A stretch of DNA of 64,000 bases, from NCBI GenBank assembly GCA_900555615.1, contig USMB01000002.1:50672-114671 (forward strand), written 5' to 3'. The stretch is from an uncultured Clostridium sp. (lineage in GTDB: Bacteria > Bacillota > Clostridia > TANB77 > CAG-508). Numbering within the stretch: position 1 is the first letter of the stretch; every line of letters begins with the position of its first letter. Of the stretch, positions 1-9,900 are shown one piece after another. The notes under the pieces were generated by a model. The model was given only the letters and a program-made list of their open reading frames with translations, had not been told where the DNA came from and made no database searches. The translations under genes were made by a program, and so were the position numbers.

Positions 1-1
1 T

Positions 2-712
2 TTTGGTGGTGAACGTGGCGGAAAATGCAGAAAGAGCAAAATTCCTTCTAATTATAATAAGTATAAAATCTATAAATTTAGAAAAAGTGTTGTTTTGATT
101 GCTGTGATAATAATTGCTTTTGTGGCATTAAGGACGGCATTTAGAAGGATAGATCCGATGTTTGAAGCTTTGTGTGAGGAAAGGCTAAAATACAAGGCTA
201 CTATTATTACCAATCAGCAGTCGACAGTTGTTATGGAAAAGTATAAGTACGAAGAACTGTATACTGTTGAAAGAGATGAAACTGGAAATGTGACAGTGAT
301 AAGGGCAAATGTCCTTCCTATTAATAATATGATTTCTGATTTGACAGAAAGCATTCAAAATGAATTTGAAAAGATGGAGAAGAGTAAAATTTATATTCCT
401 TTTGGGAGTTTGACCGGCTCATATTGGCTTGCAGAGTATGGACCTAGTATTCCAATAAGTTTTTCGATGTTGGGCACTCTTGATACTGAAATTAAGAGTG
501 AGTTTGTGGCTCAAGGTATTAATCAGACTTTACATAGAGTTTGGGTGAATTTTAGTTGCGATATGAAGGTTGCTACTCCTTTGAAGATTTATAAAGAGAA
601 TGTGGTTAATCAGGTGGTTCTTGCTGAACATGTTATTGTTGGGAATATTCCTGATACTTATTATAATTTTGATGGTGTGGGACAGGATGAAGTTTTGAAT
701 GTGATAAAATAA
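2..712 (+). CDS. yunB: YunB-like sporulation protein, 5' end outside the window
   Basis: The frame is open from base 2 to the TAA at 710-712 and has no usable start codon before a TTG at 95. That TTG lies inside the hydrophobic segment (LIAVIIIAFVALRTAF), so it is unlikely to be the true start, which is probably upstream of the window. What is visible is a basic cytoplasmic tail, one membrane segment, then an extracytoplasmic domain running into a conserved-looking region with IYIPFGSLTGS, GPSIPISFSMLGT and VNFSCDMKVATPL. These features match the sporulation protein YunB family as I know it: a single-pass membrane protein expressed during sporulation, of unclear biochemical role. No neighbouring gene in the window is obviously sporulation related, and the hairpin straight after the stop separates it from the next unit. 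I am confident in the family; the function is known only in outline. Confidence 0.82.
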   Translation, partial: FGGERGGKCRKSKIPSNYNKYKIYKFRKSVVLIAVIIIAFVALRTAFRRIDPMFEALCEERLKYKATIITNQQSTVVMEKYKYEELYTVERDETGNVTVIRANVLPINNMISDLTESIQNEFEKMEKSKIYIPFGSLTGSYWLAEYGPSIPISFSMLGTLDTEIKSEFVAQGINQTLHRVWVNFSCDMKVATPLKIYKENVVNQVVLAEHVIVGNIPDTYYNFDGVGQDEVLNVIK

Positions 713-789
713 CAATTTTGTGTCAATTTTGGGTCGTTTTTTTTGACAGGGCTGTCAAAAAAAACGACCCAAAATTGACACAAAATTGT
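712..789. repeat. Perfect 37-bp inverted repeat with GGGC loop
   Basis: Bases 712-748 are an exact reverse complement of 753-789, with a 4-base loop GGGC at 749-752. The stem begins at the last base of the yunB stop codon. The T8 run precedes the GC-containing loop stem and the A8 run follows it, the reverse of an intrinsic terminator on either strand. The right arm also contains TTGACA (775-780), which is 17 bases from TGTAAT (798-803) and could be a second promoter for the next gene. It may be a processing or stabilising element, a bidirectional barrier, or a small miniature-element-like repeat. Confidence 0.9.
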
Positions 790-808
790 AATATAAATGT
801 AATATAAA
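787..808 (+). promoter_or_regulatory. Two tandem 11-bp repeats, candidate operator
   Basis: TGTAATATAAA occurs at 787-797 and again, exactly abutting, at 798-808. It ends four bases before the -35 hexamer of the next promoter. The same 11-bp element with the same placement occurs upstream of the gene at 2383 and again in tandem at 63908-63940. An 11-bp direct-repeat period is typical of OmpR/PhoB-family response regulator sites; that assignment is inference. Confidence 0.55.
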
Positions 809-812
809 AATG

Positions 813-841
813 TTGACAAAGATAAAAATAGATAGTAAAAT
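813..841 (+). promoter_or_regulatory. Sigma-A-type promoter for the 935 gene
   Basis: TTGACA at 813-818, a 17-base spacer, and TAAAAT at 836-841. This is a near-consensus vegetative promoter about 90 bases before the ATG at 935. Confidence 0.6.
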
Positions 842-934
842 AAAATTAATTGATGAAAAAAGATAAAAATAAAAAAGATGAGGCTAAAATAAAAAAAAGA
901 AAATAAAAGAACAAGGAAAAGGGAGAGAAAAAAC

Positions 935-2155
935 ATGAAGGGAAAAAGTCAGAAAAACAAAAGAAAATCAGAGTTGAATGCAATGTTTTTTATTATATTG
1001 ATTGCAGCTGTATTATTTATTATTTCAACATATGCGTGGTTCTCAACTCAAAAGAACGTATCTATTACAAATTTAAAAGGTACTGTACAAGTTGCTGAAG
1101 GTTTGGAAATTTCACTTGATGCCAAGAGTTGGTCAAATTCTATTAAGTTAGGTGATGGAGATGGAGAAGTTAATATTATAGATAATGCTTATACAGGACA
1201 TCATAATATTTCACCTTCTGAGATGTTGCCAGTTTCAACTTTAGCTATACCTGCAAAAGATTCAAAGGGTGATCCAATAGATAATTATTTAAAAATGCTT
1301 AGAGGTAAAATTAATGATTCAAAGAAATTAAGTGAGATTGGTTTTACTGCTGATGAAGGAAAACCGGAAACTAGTAGTCTACCATCTACAGATAAGACAT
1401 TTCCTGGATTTTTCGCATTTGATATATTTTTAAAGAACTCTTCTAAACAAGAGAAAGATGATGATATTCTACAATTAAATTATGATTCATCATTAGAAAT
1501 TTTGGATGCCTCAAAAAAGAGTACAGGTTTACAAAATACAGCAAGAATTGCTTTTGCTAGATATACTGGAACAGCTGATGTTATGGCTGGACAAGATGAG
1601 GTATTAAAAGCTACTGTAGGAATTGGTGTTGGAGCTACAGAACCTAAAGTAGACAATGCTGCTATTTGGGAACCAAATGCTGGGGACCATGCTGAATATA
1701 TGGTTGCAAACAATAACTTAGTAAAGTGGTCTGCATCAGATGCACTAAAATATGCACCTAAAAAATTAGATAATCCAAAAGATGGTGTTACACAAGGATT
1801 TGATGTTGATACTCAAATTCCTACATATGCATTGTCAGACAAAGCTGCTGGAAAAAATATAGATGATATATATAAATGGGATGGAACAGAATCTTTAGTA
1901 GCAAAACAAAATACTTTACAAACAAATAAAAAATCTGAAGATGATTATACAATAAAAGAGGGTGTACAAGATTTAGTAAGTACTTCTGATGGAACTACTA
2001 AATTCGGTATTGCACCAAATAAAATTTGTAGAATAAGAGTTTATTTATGGTTAGAAGGTCAAGATGTTGACTGTATTAACTATGCATCACATGGTGGAGG
2101 AGTTAAAGTTAATATAGGATTAGTTAAAGGTTCAACTGTTGGAGCTACAAACTAA
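935..2155 (+). CDS. Secreted TasA-like protein with SipW-type (YAWFS) signal
   Basis: A 406-residue protein with a lysine-rich N-terminus, a hydrophobic segment at about residues 16-33, then STYAWFSTQKNVSITNLKG. The YAWF(S/T) boundary is the hallmark of exported proteins processed by SipW-type signal peptidases. The remainder is soluble, acidic, Ser/Thr/Asp/Lys-rich and has no other membrane segment or sortase motif. Its first 45 residues resemble those of the protein at 63164 (both read YAWFS, then K-V, then L-x-G-x-V), so the two may be related subunits at either end of the locus. The ATG at 935 is preceded by a GGGAGAG ribosome site at 921-927. It has its own strong promoter and a terminator at 2204, so it is probably made alone and possibly abundantly. 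A fibre or matrix subunit is my inference; the class of export signal is what the sequence supports. Confidence 0.75.
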   Translation: MKGKSQKNKRKSELNAMFFIILIAAVLFIISTYAWFSTQKNVSITNLKGTVQVAEGLEISLDAKSWSNSIKLGDGDGEVNIIDNAYTGHHNISPSEMLPVSTLAIPAKDSKGDPIDNYLKMLRGKINDSKKLSEIGFTADEGKPETSSLPSTDKTFPGFFAFDIFLKNSSKQEKDDDILQLNYDSSLEILDASKKSTGLQNTARIAFARYTGTADVMAGQDEVLKATVGIGVGATEPKVDNAAIWEPNAGDHAEYMVANNNLVKWSASDALKYAPKKLDNPKDGVTQGFDVDTQIPTYALSDKAAGKNIDDIYKWDGTESLVAKQNTLQTNKKSEDDYTIKEGVQDLVSTSDGTTKFGIAPNKICRIRVYLWLEGQDVDCINYASHGGGVKVNIGLVKGSTVGATN

Positions 2156-2203
2156 TTTTAACATTGCAAACCAATTATAAATCAATTACCAAAAAATATA
2201 AGG

Positions 2204-2228
2204 AGGATACCAAGAGGTGTCCTTTTTA
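2204..2228 (+). terminator. Intrinsic terminator after the 935 gene
   Basis: AGGATACC (2204-2211), loop AAGA, GGTGTCCT (2216-2223) with one G-U pair, running into TTTTT (2223-2227). It lies about 50 bases after the stop codon of the secreted protein gene. Confidence 0.65.
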
Positions 2229-2244
2229 TAATTGATGTCACAAA

Positions 2245-2300
2245 AATATTACAACAATATTACAAAATGCAAGTTAAATGTAATACAAATGTAACATAAA
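2245..2300 (+). promoter_or_regulatory. Four 11-bp-phased half-sites, candidate operator
   Basis: Two copies of AATATTACA (2245-2253 and 2256-2264, period 11) are reverse-oriented versions of the element. They are followed by forward copies TGTAATACAAA (2279-2289) and TGTAACATAAA (2290-2300). The last copy ends five bases before the -35 hexamer, nearly the same placement as at 787-808. Confidence 0.5.
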
Positions 2301-2305
2301 ACATA

Positions 2306-2334
2306 TTGAGATTGAATGGAAAATGATGTATAAT
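2306..2334 (+). promoter_or_regulatory. Sigma-A-type promoter for the 2383 gene
   Basis: TTGAGA (2306-2311), 17 bases, then TATAAT (2329-2334). The ribosome site GGAGGT lies at 2373-2378, ahead of the ATG at 2383. Confidence 0.65.
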
Positions 2335-2382
2335 ATAATAAATAATTATCGATTATAAAAATACTAAAGACTGGAGGTTAAA

Positions 2383-3645
2383 ATGGCTGGAAATTTATTG
2401 AGAAAAACAAAAGAAATTGAAGATAATGTATATAAAATAGATTTTGGCGTTGAAGATGAAACTGAAATCGAAGCTGAAAATGAGAAAAAAACGTTGAAAG
2501 AAGAAGCAGAAAAGCTAGACACAGAAATTGCCAAAGAATTACAACCCAAAAAAGGAAAAATAATCAAAATAATAGATGATGATGACGAAATAGATGATAT
2601 TTTTGGTAATGTAGGCGGATTAAATATTGAACAAACAAGCGAAGAGAAACAAAAAGATGAAACTGAACAAGAAACTGTCGAAAAAACAAAAAAGAGAAAA
2701 CTAGCTAGGATAGAAGATGGCATAAAAAGCAGTAAAGTAAGTAAAAAAACAAGTACAAAAGTAAAAAACAAAGTTCAAAAAATAGCTAAAACTCCTGCCA
2801 AACGAGGAAGAAAACCTAAATTAAAAGATATAGAGACAATTGCAGATAACCAAAGTGCAATAAAAATGCATACAGAAGGTAATTTAACTGAAATAATTTT
2901 ACTTGAAAACAAATATAAAATAGAACTACAAAAAAACGAGTATAATATATATACAGAAGCAAACGAAACATCATACATAATAGTAAGAGAAACAATGCTA
3001 AGAATAGTTTCTGGAGGAGTTTACATATTGATTGAAAAACAAGGAGAAGACTATGCGATAACAACTAACCAGGACTTTAAAATTAATTATGTTATAGATA
3101 ATTTGGAACGAAAAAATAATGCAGTAAATTTTAAGCTTACAAATTTAACAGAAATTGTAGCAAATGAAGATGGAATAAATTTTGAAATAGATGAAGAAAA
3201 AGTTATAGAAAATAGCTTAGAAGACAACAAAACATTAGTAATTTCTGAAGAAGATGGAAAAGTTTATTTGCCATACACTAAAGAAGATATAAAAAAAGAT
3301 ATTTCGGAAAATAAAGGTGCGAAAATCTCAGAAGTTATTGACCAAAACTATGTATTGCCATTAGATAAATATAAAAATTCTATGAGAGCACGTTTTAGAG
3401 AAGGATATAATTTAATGTATTATAGAGAAAAAAAATCTAAACGAAGTGCTATAATGCTAGGAATTGAATTAATGTTTGAGTCAAATTTACATCCTGCAAT
3501 AATATCTGCGTGCAAAACATTAGAAGAATTAGATATTTATTTAGATTGCCTTGAAGATAATGAGTTAGAGAAATTTTCTTGCTTTAGAATTATTTATAAA
3601 AGTCTTCCAACTTTACATAAAAATAATAAGGCACAAGAGTTTTAA
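2383..3645 (+). CDS. Cytoplasmic charged protein with AT-hook-like motif, function unknown
   Basis: A 420-residue protein I do not recognise. It has no signal peptide or membrane segment. Residues 1-100 are strongly acidic with an aspartate cluster (about 65-72). Residues 100-150 are lysine-rich and contain KRGRKPK at 140-146, whose RGRKP core is that of an AT-hook minor-groove DNA-binding motif. Residues 165-310 look beta-rich and globular, and the C-terminal ~90 residues are a helical, basic-then-acidic segment. The promoter carries the same 11-bp operator as the secreted protein gene upstream, which suggests co-regulation. The AT-hook and acidic/basic tails could mean a nucleoid- or promoter-associated protein, but such motifs also occur by chance in lysine-rich linkers. 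It stands alone between a promoter and the terminator-like hairpin at 3782. Start choice is supported by GGAGGT seven bases upstream. Confidence 0.6.
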   Translation: MAGNLLRKTKEIEDNVYKIDFGVEDETEIEAENEKKTLKEEAEKLDTEIAKELQPKKGKIIKIIDDDDEIDDIFGNVGGLNIEQTSEEKQKDETEQETVEKTKKRKLARIEDGIKSSKVSKKTSTKVKNKVQKIAKTPAKRGRKPKLKDIETIADNQSAIKMHTEGNLTEIILLENKYKIELQKNEYNIYTEANETSYIIVRETMLRIVSGGVYILIEKQGEDYAITTNQDFKINYVIDNLERKNNAVNFKLTNLTEIVANEDGINFEIDEEKVIENSLEDNKTLVISEEDGKVYLPYTKEDIKKDISENKGAKISEVIDQNYVLPLDKYKNSMRARFREGYNLMYYREKKSKRSAIMLGIELMFESNLHPAIISACKTLEELDIYLDCLEDNELEKFSCFRIIYKSLPTLHKNNKAQEF

Positions 3646-3781
3646 AATTGTAAATTGAAATACAAAAATAGTGGGCTGATTCTAAATAAACAAATTGTAA
3701 AATAATGTAAAAATATATTAAAATTTTAAAAGCCTGAAACCTTAGAAATAAACGGGTTTGAAGTAAAAATAAAAATAAAAG

Positions 3782-3811
3782 AAAAAAGTGCTAAAAATGG
3801 CACTTTTTTTT
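3782..3811 (+). terminator. Intrinsic terminator before giant gene 1
   Basis: AAAAAAGTGC (3782-3791), an 8-base loop, and GCACTTTTTT (3800-3809) followed by further T residues. The matching hairpin occurs at 28781 before giant gene 2, in both cases 25-52 bases before the promoter. Confidence 0.75.
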
Positions 3812-3832
3812 TGAAAAAAATCGCGAAAATTG

Positions 3833-3861
3833 TTGAAAAAAAACAGTGATTATGATATAAA
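3833..3861 (+). promoter_or_regulatory. Promoter of giant gene 1
   Basis: TTGAAA (3833-3838), 17 bases, TATAAA (3856-3861), inside the sequence TTATGATATAAAT shared with the promoter at 28833. The leader ends with GGAGG at 3900-3904, six bases before the ATG at 3911. Confidence 0.6.
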
Positions 3862-3910
3862 TATATAGAGAAAAATATAAGATTTTTGAAGCAAAAGATG
3901 GAGGAAAAAC

Positions 3911-6900
3911 ATGTTAAAAAATAAAATAATTGTTAAGAAAATTAGAAATATATTAATATTATTTATGGCAATCTTGATAATGATTGGAGCATACCATAAT
4001 GTTCGAAGGTCAAGAGCAGAAAATGTAATAGAAATTTCGATGGAGGTAGCAGATAAAAACAACAGCTTGGAAAAACAAACAGTAACGATTGATGCTACAG
4101 AAACTAAAAATGGAGTTTATTTAGCAGAGTTACCAACATCTGTAAACGGAAATAGGGTAACTAAATATTATACATCAGATGGCGAAGAACTTGAAATAGA
4201 TCCAGCTAGTGTAGAAAAAATAACATTAGAGTTAACAGAAGATGAATTAGCAAATAAAAAAATTAGCTTAGGAACAGAGTATGACAAAAAGACTGCTATT
4301 ATTGATGATGTTGAAACAACTCTTTACAACAAAGAATTTATAAATGAAGACGGAGATGTTATTGTAACAGGATATATGCCTCTAGATATTCAATTAGATT
4401 TTACTGAAATTGATGCTAATGCATTAAAAGATATAAGACTTCCTAGTGATGATTTAACAGTAAAAAAATCTTTTGGAATCTCTATACAAGAAATGATAGA
4501 TGTATCCAAGACAACAGACAAAGCCGAAACAGATGATACAACTAAAACTGATGGAAAGAATCAAGTGAATGATACAACTGGATTAGCTGAAAATGCTCAA
4601 ACAAATGAAACAGAAAAACAATTAATAGAATATGATTCAACAAAATATGGTGAAGATATAACAATAAAAATAAAACAAGCTGATAGCAAAGAAGAAACTG
4701 TAATCTATAGTTTTTCTGATGGCACACCAGTAACAGAAGTTGTTTATACAAACACAGATGGAATATTGAGTTTCTTAAAGAATGATAATGATAAATTCAT
4801 ATATACAGTAAAAAAACAAGAGACAACAGATAATGTAGCAAGTGAAGAACAAGTTGTTGATGATACACAAGATAGTGATGCAGTTCAAATAGATGAAGAT
4901 ACAACAACTTCTGATGATAGTACAATAGTAAATAGGCCTAACAATGGACCTAAAAAAGCTCAAGCAAGAGCAGGAAGTAAAGTTGCGACATTAGACACAA
5001 TTTGGAGTCATGGAGAATCACTTGGAAACGGACTAAATAATGCACAAAATAGTAATTTCTTTGGATTAGTTCCAAGAGGAAAAATATCTAGTATAACATT
5101 ACTTACATCTGATGGAAAAGATTCAAGTGGAAATAAAATAAATTTTGATGTTAGTGGTGCACAAAGTCAATCAATAGCGACTGGTGGATCAGTTATTCTT
5201 TACTGTATACCTAATGGTAGCACATATAAAGCTTATATGCTTCCGGGTTCTGATGTAGGAACTATAAAATTTAATTCAGATTCAAAATTTATATTTTCAT
5301 ATTTAGGATATGAATCTTCATGTACTGAAACAGAAGTTGTAAAAGGATTTTTTGATTCTAGCAGTATAGTTGATACAAGTGGAATTACACAGGCAAGAGC
5401 AATGTTTGCACATATTGGAAGAAATGGAAGTATGAGAACATTAACTATTGGACCTAAATTTACTACAACTTCAATAAAAGATACACAAGATATGTTTTAT
5501 GAATGTGGATTTTCAAATATGACAACCTTGAAATTTAGTTCTAATTTCAAACTGGAAAATGCAACAAATCTTTTATCAATGTTTTACAGATGTGGATACA
5601 ACAAATTAACAAGCTTAGATTTATCAAATATGACAACTGCTAATGCAACAAGTATGGAACATATGTTTAATATGTGTGGAAATCAAAGTTTGACAAGTTT
5701 GAAAATAGGATTTAATACAAGCAAAGTAACAAATATGCATGCTATGTTTGCTAACTGCGGAACAGAAAAATTGACGACATTCAGCTTAGGAAACAATTTT
5801 AATACAAGCAATGTAACAGACATGGGATATATGTTTGAAAAATTTGGTGGACCATTAACAGAACTAAAATTGGGAAGCAATTTTTCAACAAGTAAAGTAA
5901 CTAATATGCAAGGAATGTTCTCTCAAACAGGAACAAAATCAATGAAAAAAATCCAACTTGGAGATAAATTTACATCAATAGCTTCTGGAAATTATTCAGA
6001 CTTCTTAAATAATACAGGAGCAAGTGGATGTAAAATATATGTACCAGGAGCAATATATTCAAATAAACATGCAGTAAAATTAAGTACTAGTTCATCAACA
6101 ACAATATCATATACAAAAGGATATATAGTAGGACCTGACAATGCAGCTCCAACATGGGCAGACAATGTAAACGGTGCAAAATATTCAGCAACTGATCATA
6201 CATATACAATGAATTTAGTAGGTTCTGATGCAGTGGCATTAGATGCAGAAGCTTCAACATTAACTAAAGGCTCAACTATAAAAGTAAAAATAGGAAATTC
6301 AGAAACATCTAATTATACGCTTGGTGCAACGAGTTTAAGTTCAGATGAAAATACTAAAACATTTCCATTAACTATAAACAATTACACAGGTGGGGCAATT
6401 ACAATTACAATATCAGCAGGAACACTTATAGACTTAAGAGAAAATAAAAGTGCTGCCAAAACTTATAATATTGCATCTGTTGATGGAACTGCACCAAAAT
6501 GGAGCTCAAGTGTAAGTGGAGGAACATATTCAGGGACTGATAAAACATATACATTAAGTTTAGTAGGTACTGATGAAACTTCATTAGATGATAGCGAGTC
6601 TAAACTAACAAGAGGTTCAAATATAACTGTAAAAGTAAATAATACAAGTACGTCAAATTATACACTTGGAAATACAACATTAAGCTCAGATGGAAGAACT
6701 AAAACTTTCCCATTGACAATAAGCAGTTATTCAGGAGGAACAATTGTAATTACAATAACAAAAGGGGCATTAGTAGATAGAAATGGAAATACAGAAGCAA
6801 GTGGTGCAACATATACAATAAGACCTAATGTAGATACAACAGCACCAAAATGGAGTAGTAATGTAACTAATGGAAGTTATTCATCAACTGGACATACATA

Positions 6901-9900
6901 TAGCTTGACTATAACAGGAACAGATGAAACTCAATTACAATCTAATAAGCTAAGTACTTTTAATACAACGGTTCAGGTTAATGGAAGTAAAGTAACCAAT
7001 TTAGACTTTGCACAACCAGTACTTAGCTCTGATAAAAAAACAATAACAATTAAATTAACAATTAAAAATTACACCGGTGGAAAAATTACAATAAAAATTG
7101 CATCAGGAGCGTTGATTGATGCAACAGGAAATGCAGATACTAAAGGAGCAACATATGAATTTACTCCTAATACAGATGTAACAGCACCAAAATGGAATAG
7201 TTCAGTAAATAATGCAACATATTCATCATCTGCTAATACATATACATTTGAAGTTGTGGGAACAGATGAAACAAGTTTAAAAACAGGATTGACATTAAAT
7301 GCATCTAATGCACCAATAACAGTAAATGGTTCAACAGCAAGTGTAACATATGGTTCGGGACAATATTCAAACAGTAATAAAACAGTAACATTTAAAATAA
7401 CAGTAAGAAATTATTCTGGTGGAAAAATAGTAATGAATATTAAAGCAGGTGCATTGCAAGATAATGGTAATCCAGTAAATTCGAGCGTTGCACAAAATTA
7501 CACGATGGATCCTCAGACAGATTTTACAGCACCAGTATGGAATGGGTCTATAAATAATGGAAAACTTTCTGGTAGTACATATACATTAAATTTAATAGGA
7601 ACAGATGAAACAAAATTACAACAAACAACATTAAGCACATCAAATGTTTCTGTAACAGTAGGAGGAAAGTCAGCATCATTTTCTTTCTCAAATAGAGGAC
7701 AAGGACAATTGTCAAATAACAACAAAACAATAACATTTGGAATGACGATTTCAAATTTCACAGGTGGAAATGTAACAATAACAATTAATGCAGGAGCATT
7801 AAAAGATACAGAAGGAAATTTGAGTGTAAAACAAACATATTCATTTTCAGTAGATGGAACTGCACCAAAATGGAATTCAAGTGTTACTGGAGGTACATAT
7901 TCAAGTACTGCACATACTTATACTGTGAAATTGATAGGAACTGATGAAACAAAATTAAATGACTCAATGTCAGCATTAAGTTCATCAAATGTAACAATAA
8001 AAATAAATGGAACACCAATAAGTACTTTCTCATTTAAATCATCAATTAGCTCTGACTATAAAACCAAAACATTTACATTAACAATTACAAATTATACAGG
8101 AGGAAAAATAACAATTCAAATAGACGAAGGAGCATTAGTTGATACAGCAGGAAATAAAGAAGCAAATGGAGCAAAATATGAATTTACCCCAAATATAGAT
8201 TCTGTGGTACCAGCATGGAAGACTAGTATAAGTGGTGGAACGTATTCATCAACTAACCACACATATTCATTTAGTTTGGTAGGTACTGATGAAACAGCAT
8301 TAAATAATTCAGCATCTGTATTAAATTATGATAATATGCTAGTAACAGTAAATGGAACAAAAGTTACACGATCTAATTTAGTATTTGGCTCAACCTCAAT
8401 AAGCTCAGATAATAAAACAAAAACATTTCCAATAACCATAAATGGATTCACAGGAGGAGCTGTAGTAATAACAATAAATTCTGGTGCATTATCAGATATG
8501 ACTGGAAATAAGAGTAGCGAAATTAGCTATAAATTTACTATTGATGGTACTTTACCAGTATGGAGTAATGCTATAAATGGTGGAACATATGATGAAAATG
8601 CTAAAACATATACATTTAAATTGGTTGGATCAGATGAGACTGGAATCCAACAAACTACATTAAGCTCATCAAATGTAACAGTAACAATGGGCGGAAAAAC
8701 AGCAAATGTTACATTTTCTAATGGCGGTAAAGGAACTATAAATGATAAAACAATAACATTTGAGTTAACAATTAATAGCTTTGTAGGTGGACAGATAAAT
8801 ATTTCAATTAGTGCAGGAGCATTAAAAGATACTTCAAATAACTTAAGTGTGGCAAAAACATATTCATTTAGCAAAGACGTAACGCCACCAACATGGGATT
8901 CTAAAATAACAAGTACATCATATAAAAACAGTATATATACAGTTAATGTTACAGGTACTGATGAAACAGCATTAAATAATTCAAGTTCAACATTAAGCTC
9001 ATCAAATGTAACAGTAACAGTAAATGGAACTGCAGTAAGTGCTTCAAATTTAACATTTAGTGGTCAATTAGCATCAGATTCAAAATCAAAAGCATTTGCG
9101 ATTGGAATAAAGAGCTTTACAGGTGGAGAAATAAAAATTGTAATAAATCCAGGGGCCTTGACAGATACATCAGGAAATAAAGAAAAGACTGGAGCAACAT
9201 ATAATTTAACTGCTGATATAACACCACCTGCTTGGGGAAATGCAACAGGAAAATATAATCCAGATGACCAATCTTATACAATAACAGTAACTGGTACAGA
9301 TGATATTGAATTAAATACTAGTGCATCTGCACTTACAACATCTAATTCAACATTGACAGTTGGCGGAACTGCAGTGACACCAACAATAACTAAAACAGCT
9401 TCTACATCAAAAAGTGTGACATATGAAATAAAAATTTCAAAGCATACAGGTGGAGCAATTTCATTTAAAATTAATGCAGGAGCATTAAAAGATGCTCAAA
9501 ACAATACTAGTGCTGAAAAAACATATACATTTGCAGCAGTAGATGCAGTAAAACCAACATGGGCAAGTAACATTTCTGGAGGTACATATTCAAATGGTAC
9601 ATACTCATTTAGTGTAGTGGGTTCTGATGAAACAAAGTTGGATACTTCAAAATCAGTACTAAGTTCATCAAATTTTTCAGTAACCACTAGTGGAAATGCA
9701 GTAAGCTCAAGTGATATAACTTTTGGATCACCAACACTAAGTTCAGATGGAAAAACAAAAACATTTCCTATAACAATAAAAAACTTTAAAGGTGGACAAG
9801 TAAATATTACAATTGCTGAAAAAGCTTTGTATGATACAACTGGTAACTGGAGTGTTTCAAAAACATATTCATTCTATAAAGATATAACACCACCAGTATG

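Noticed and set aside
712..789. Intrinsic terminator of yunB
   Set aside because: The T-run lies on the wrong side of the stem on both strands.
2364..2771. Antisense open frames of 60-140 codons throughout the window
   Set aside because: They mirror AT-rich repeat coding sequence on the + strand, lack ribosome sites and encode low-complexity Leu/Phe/Ser-rich products.
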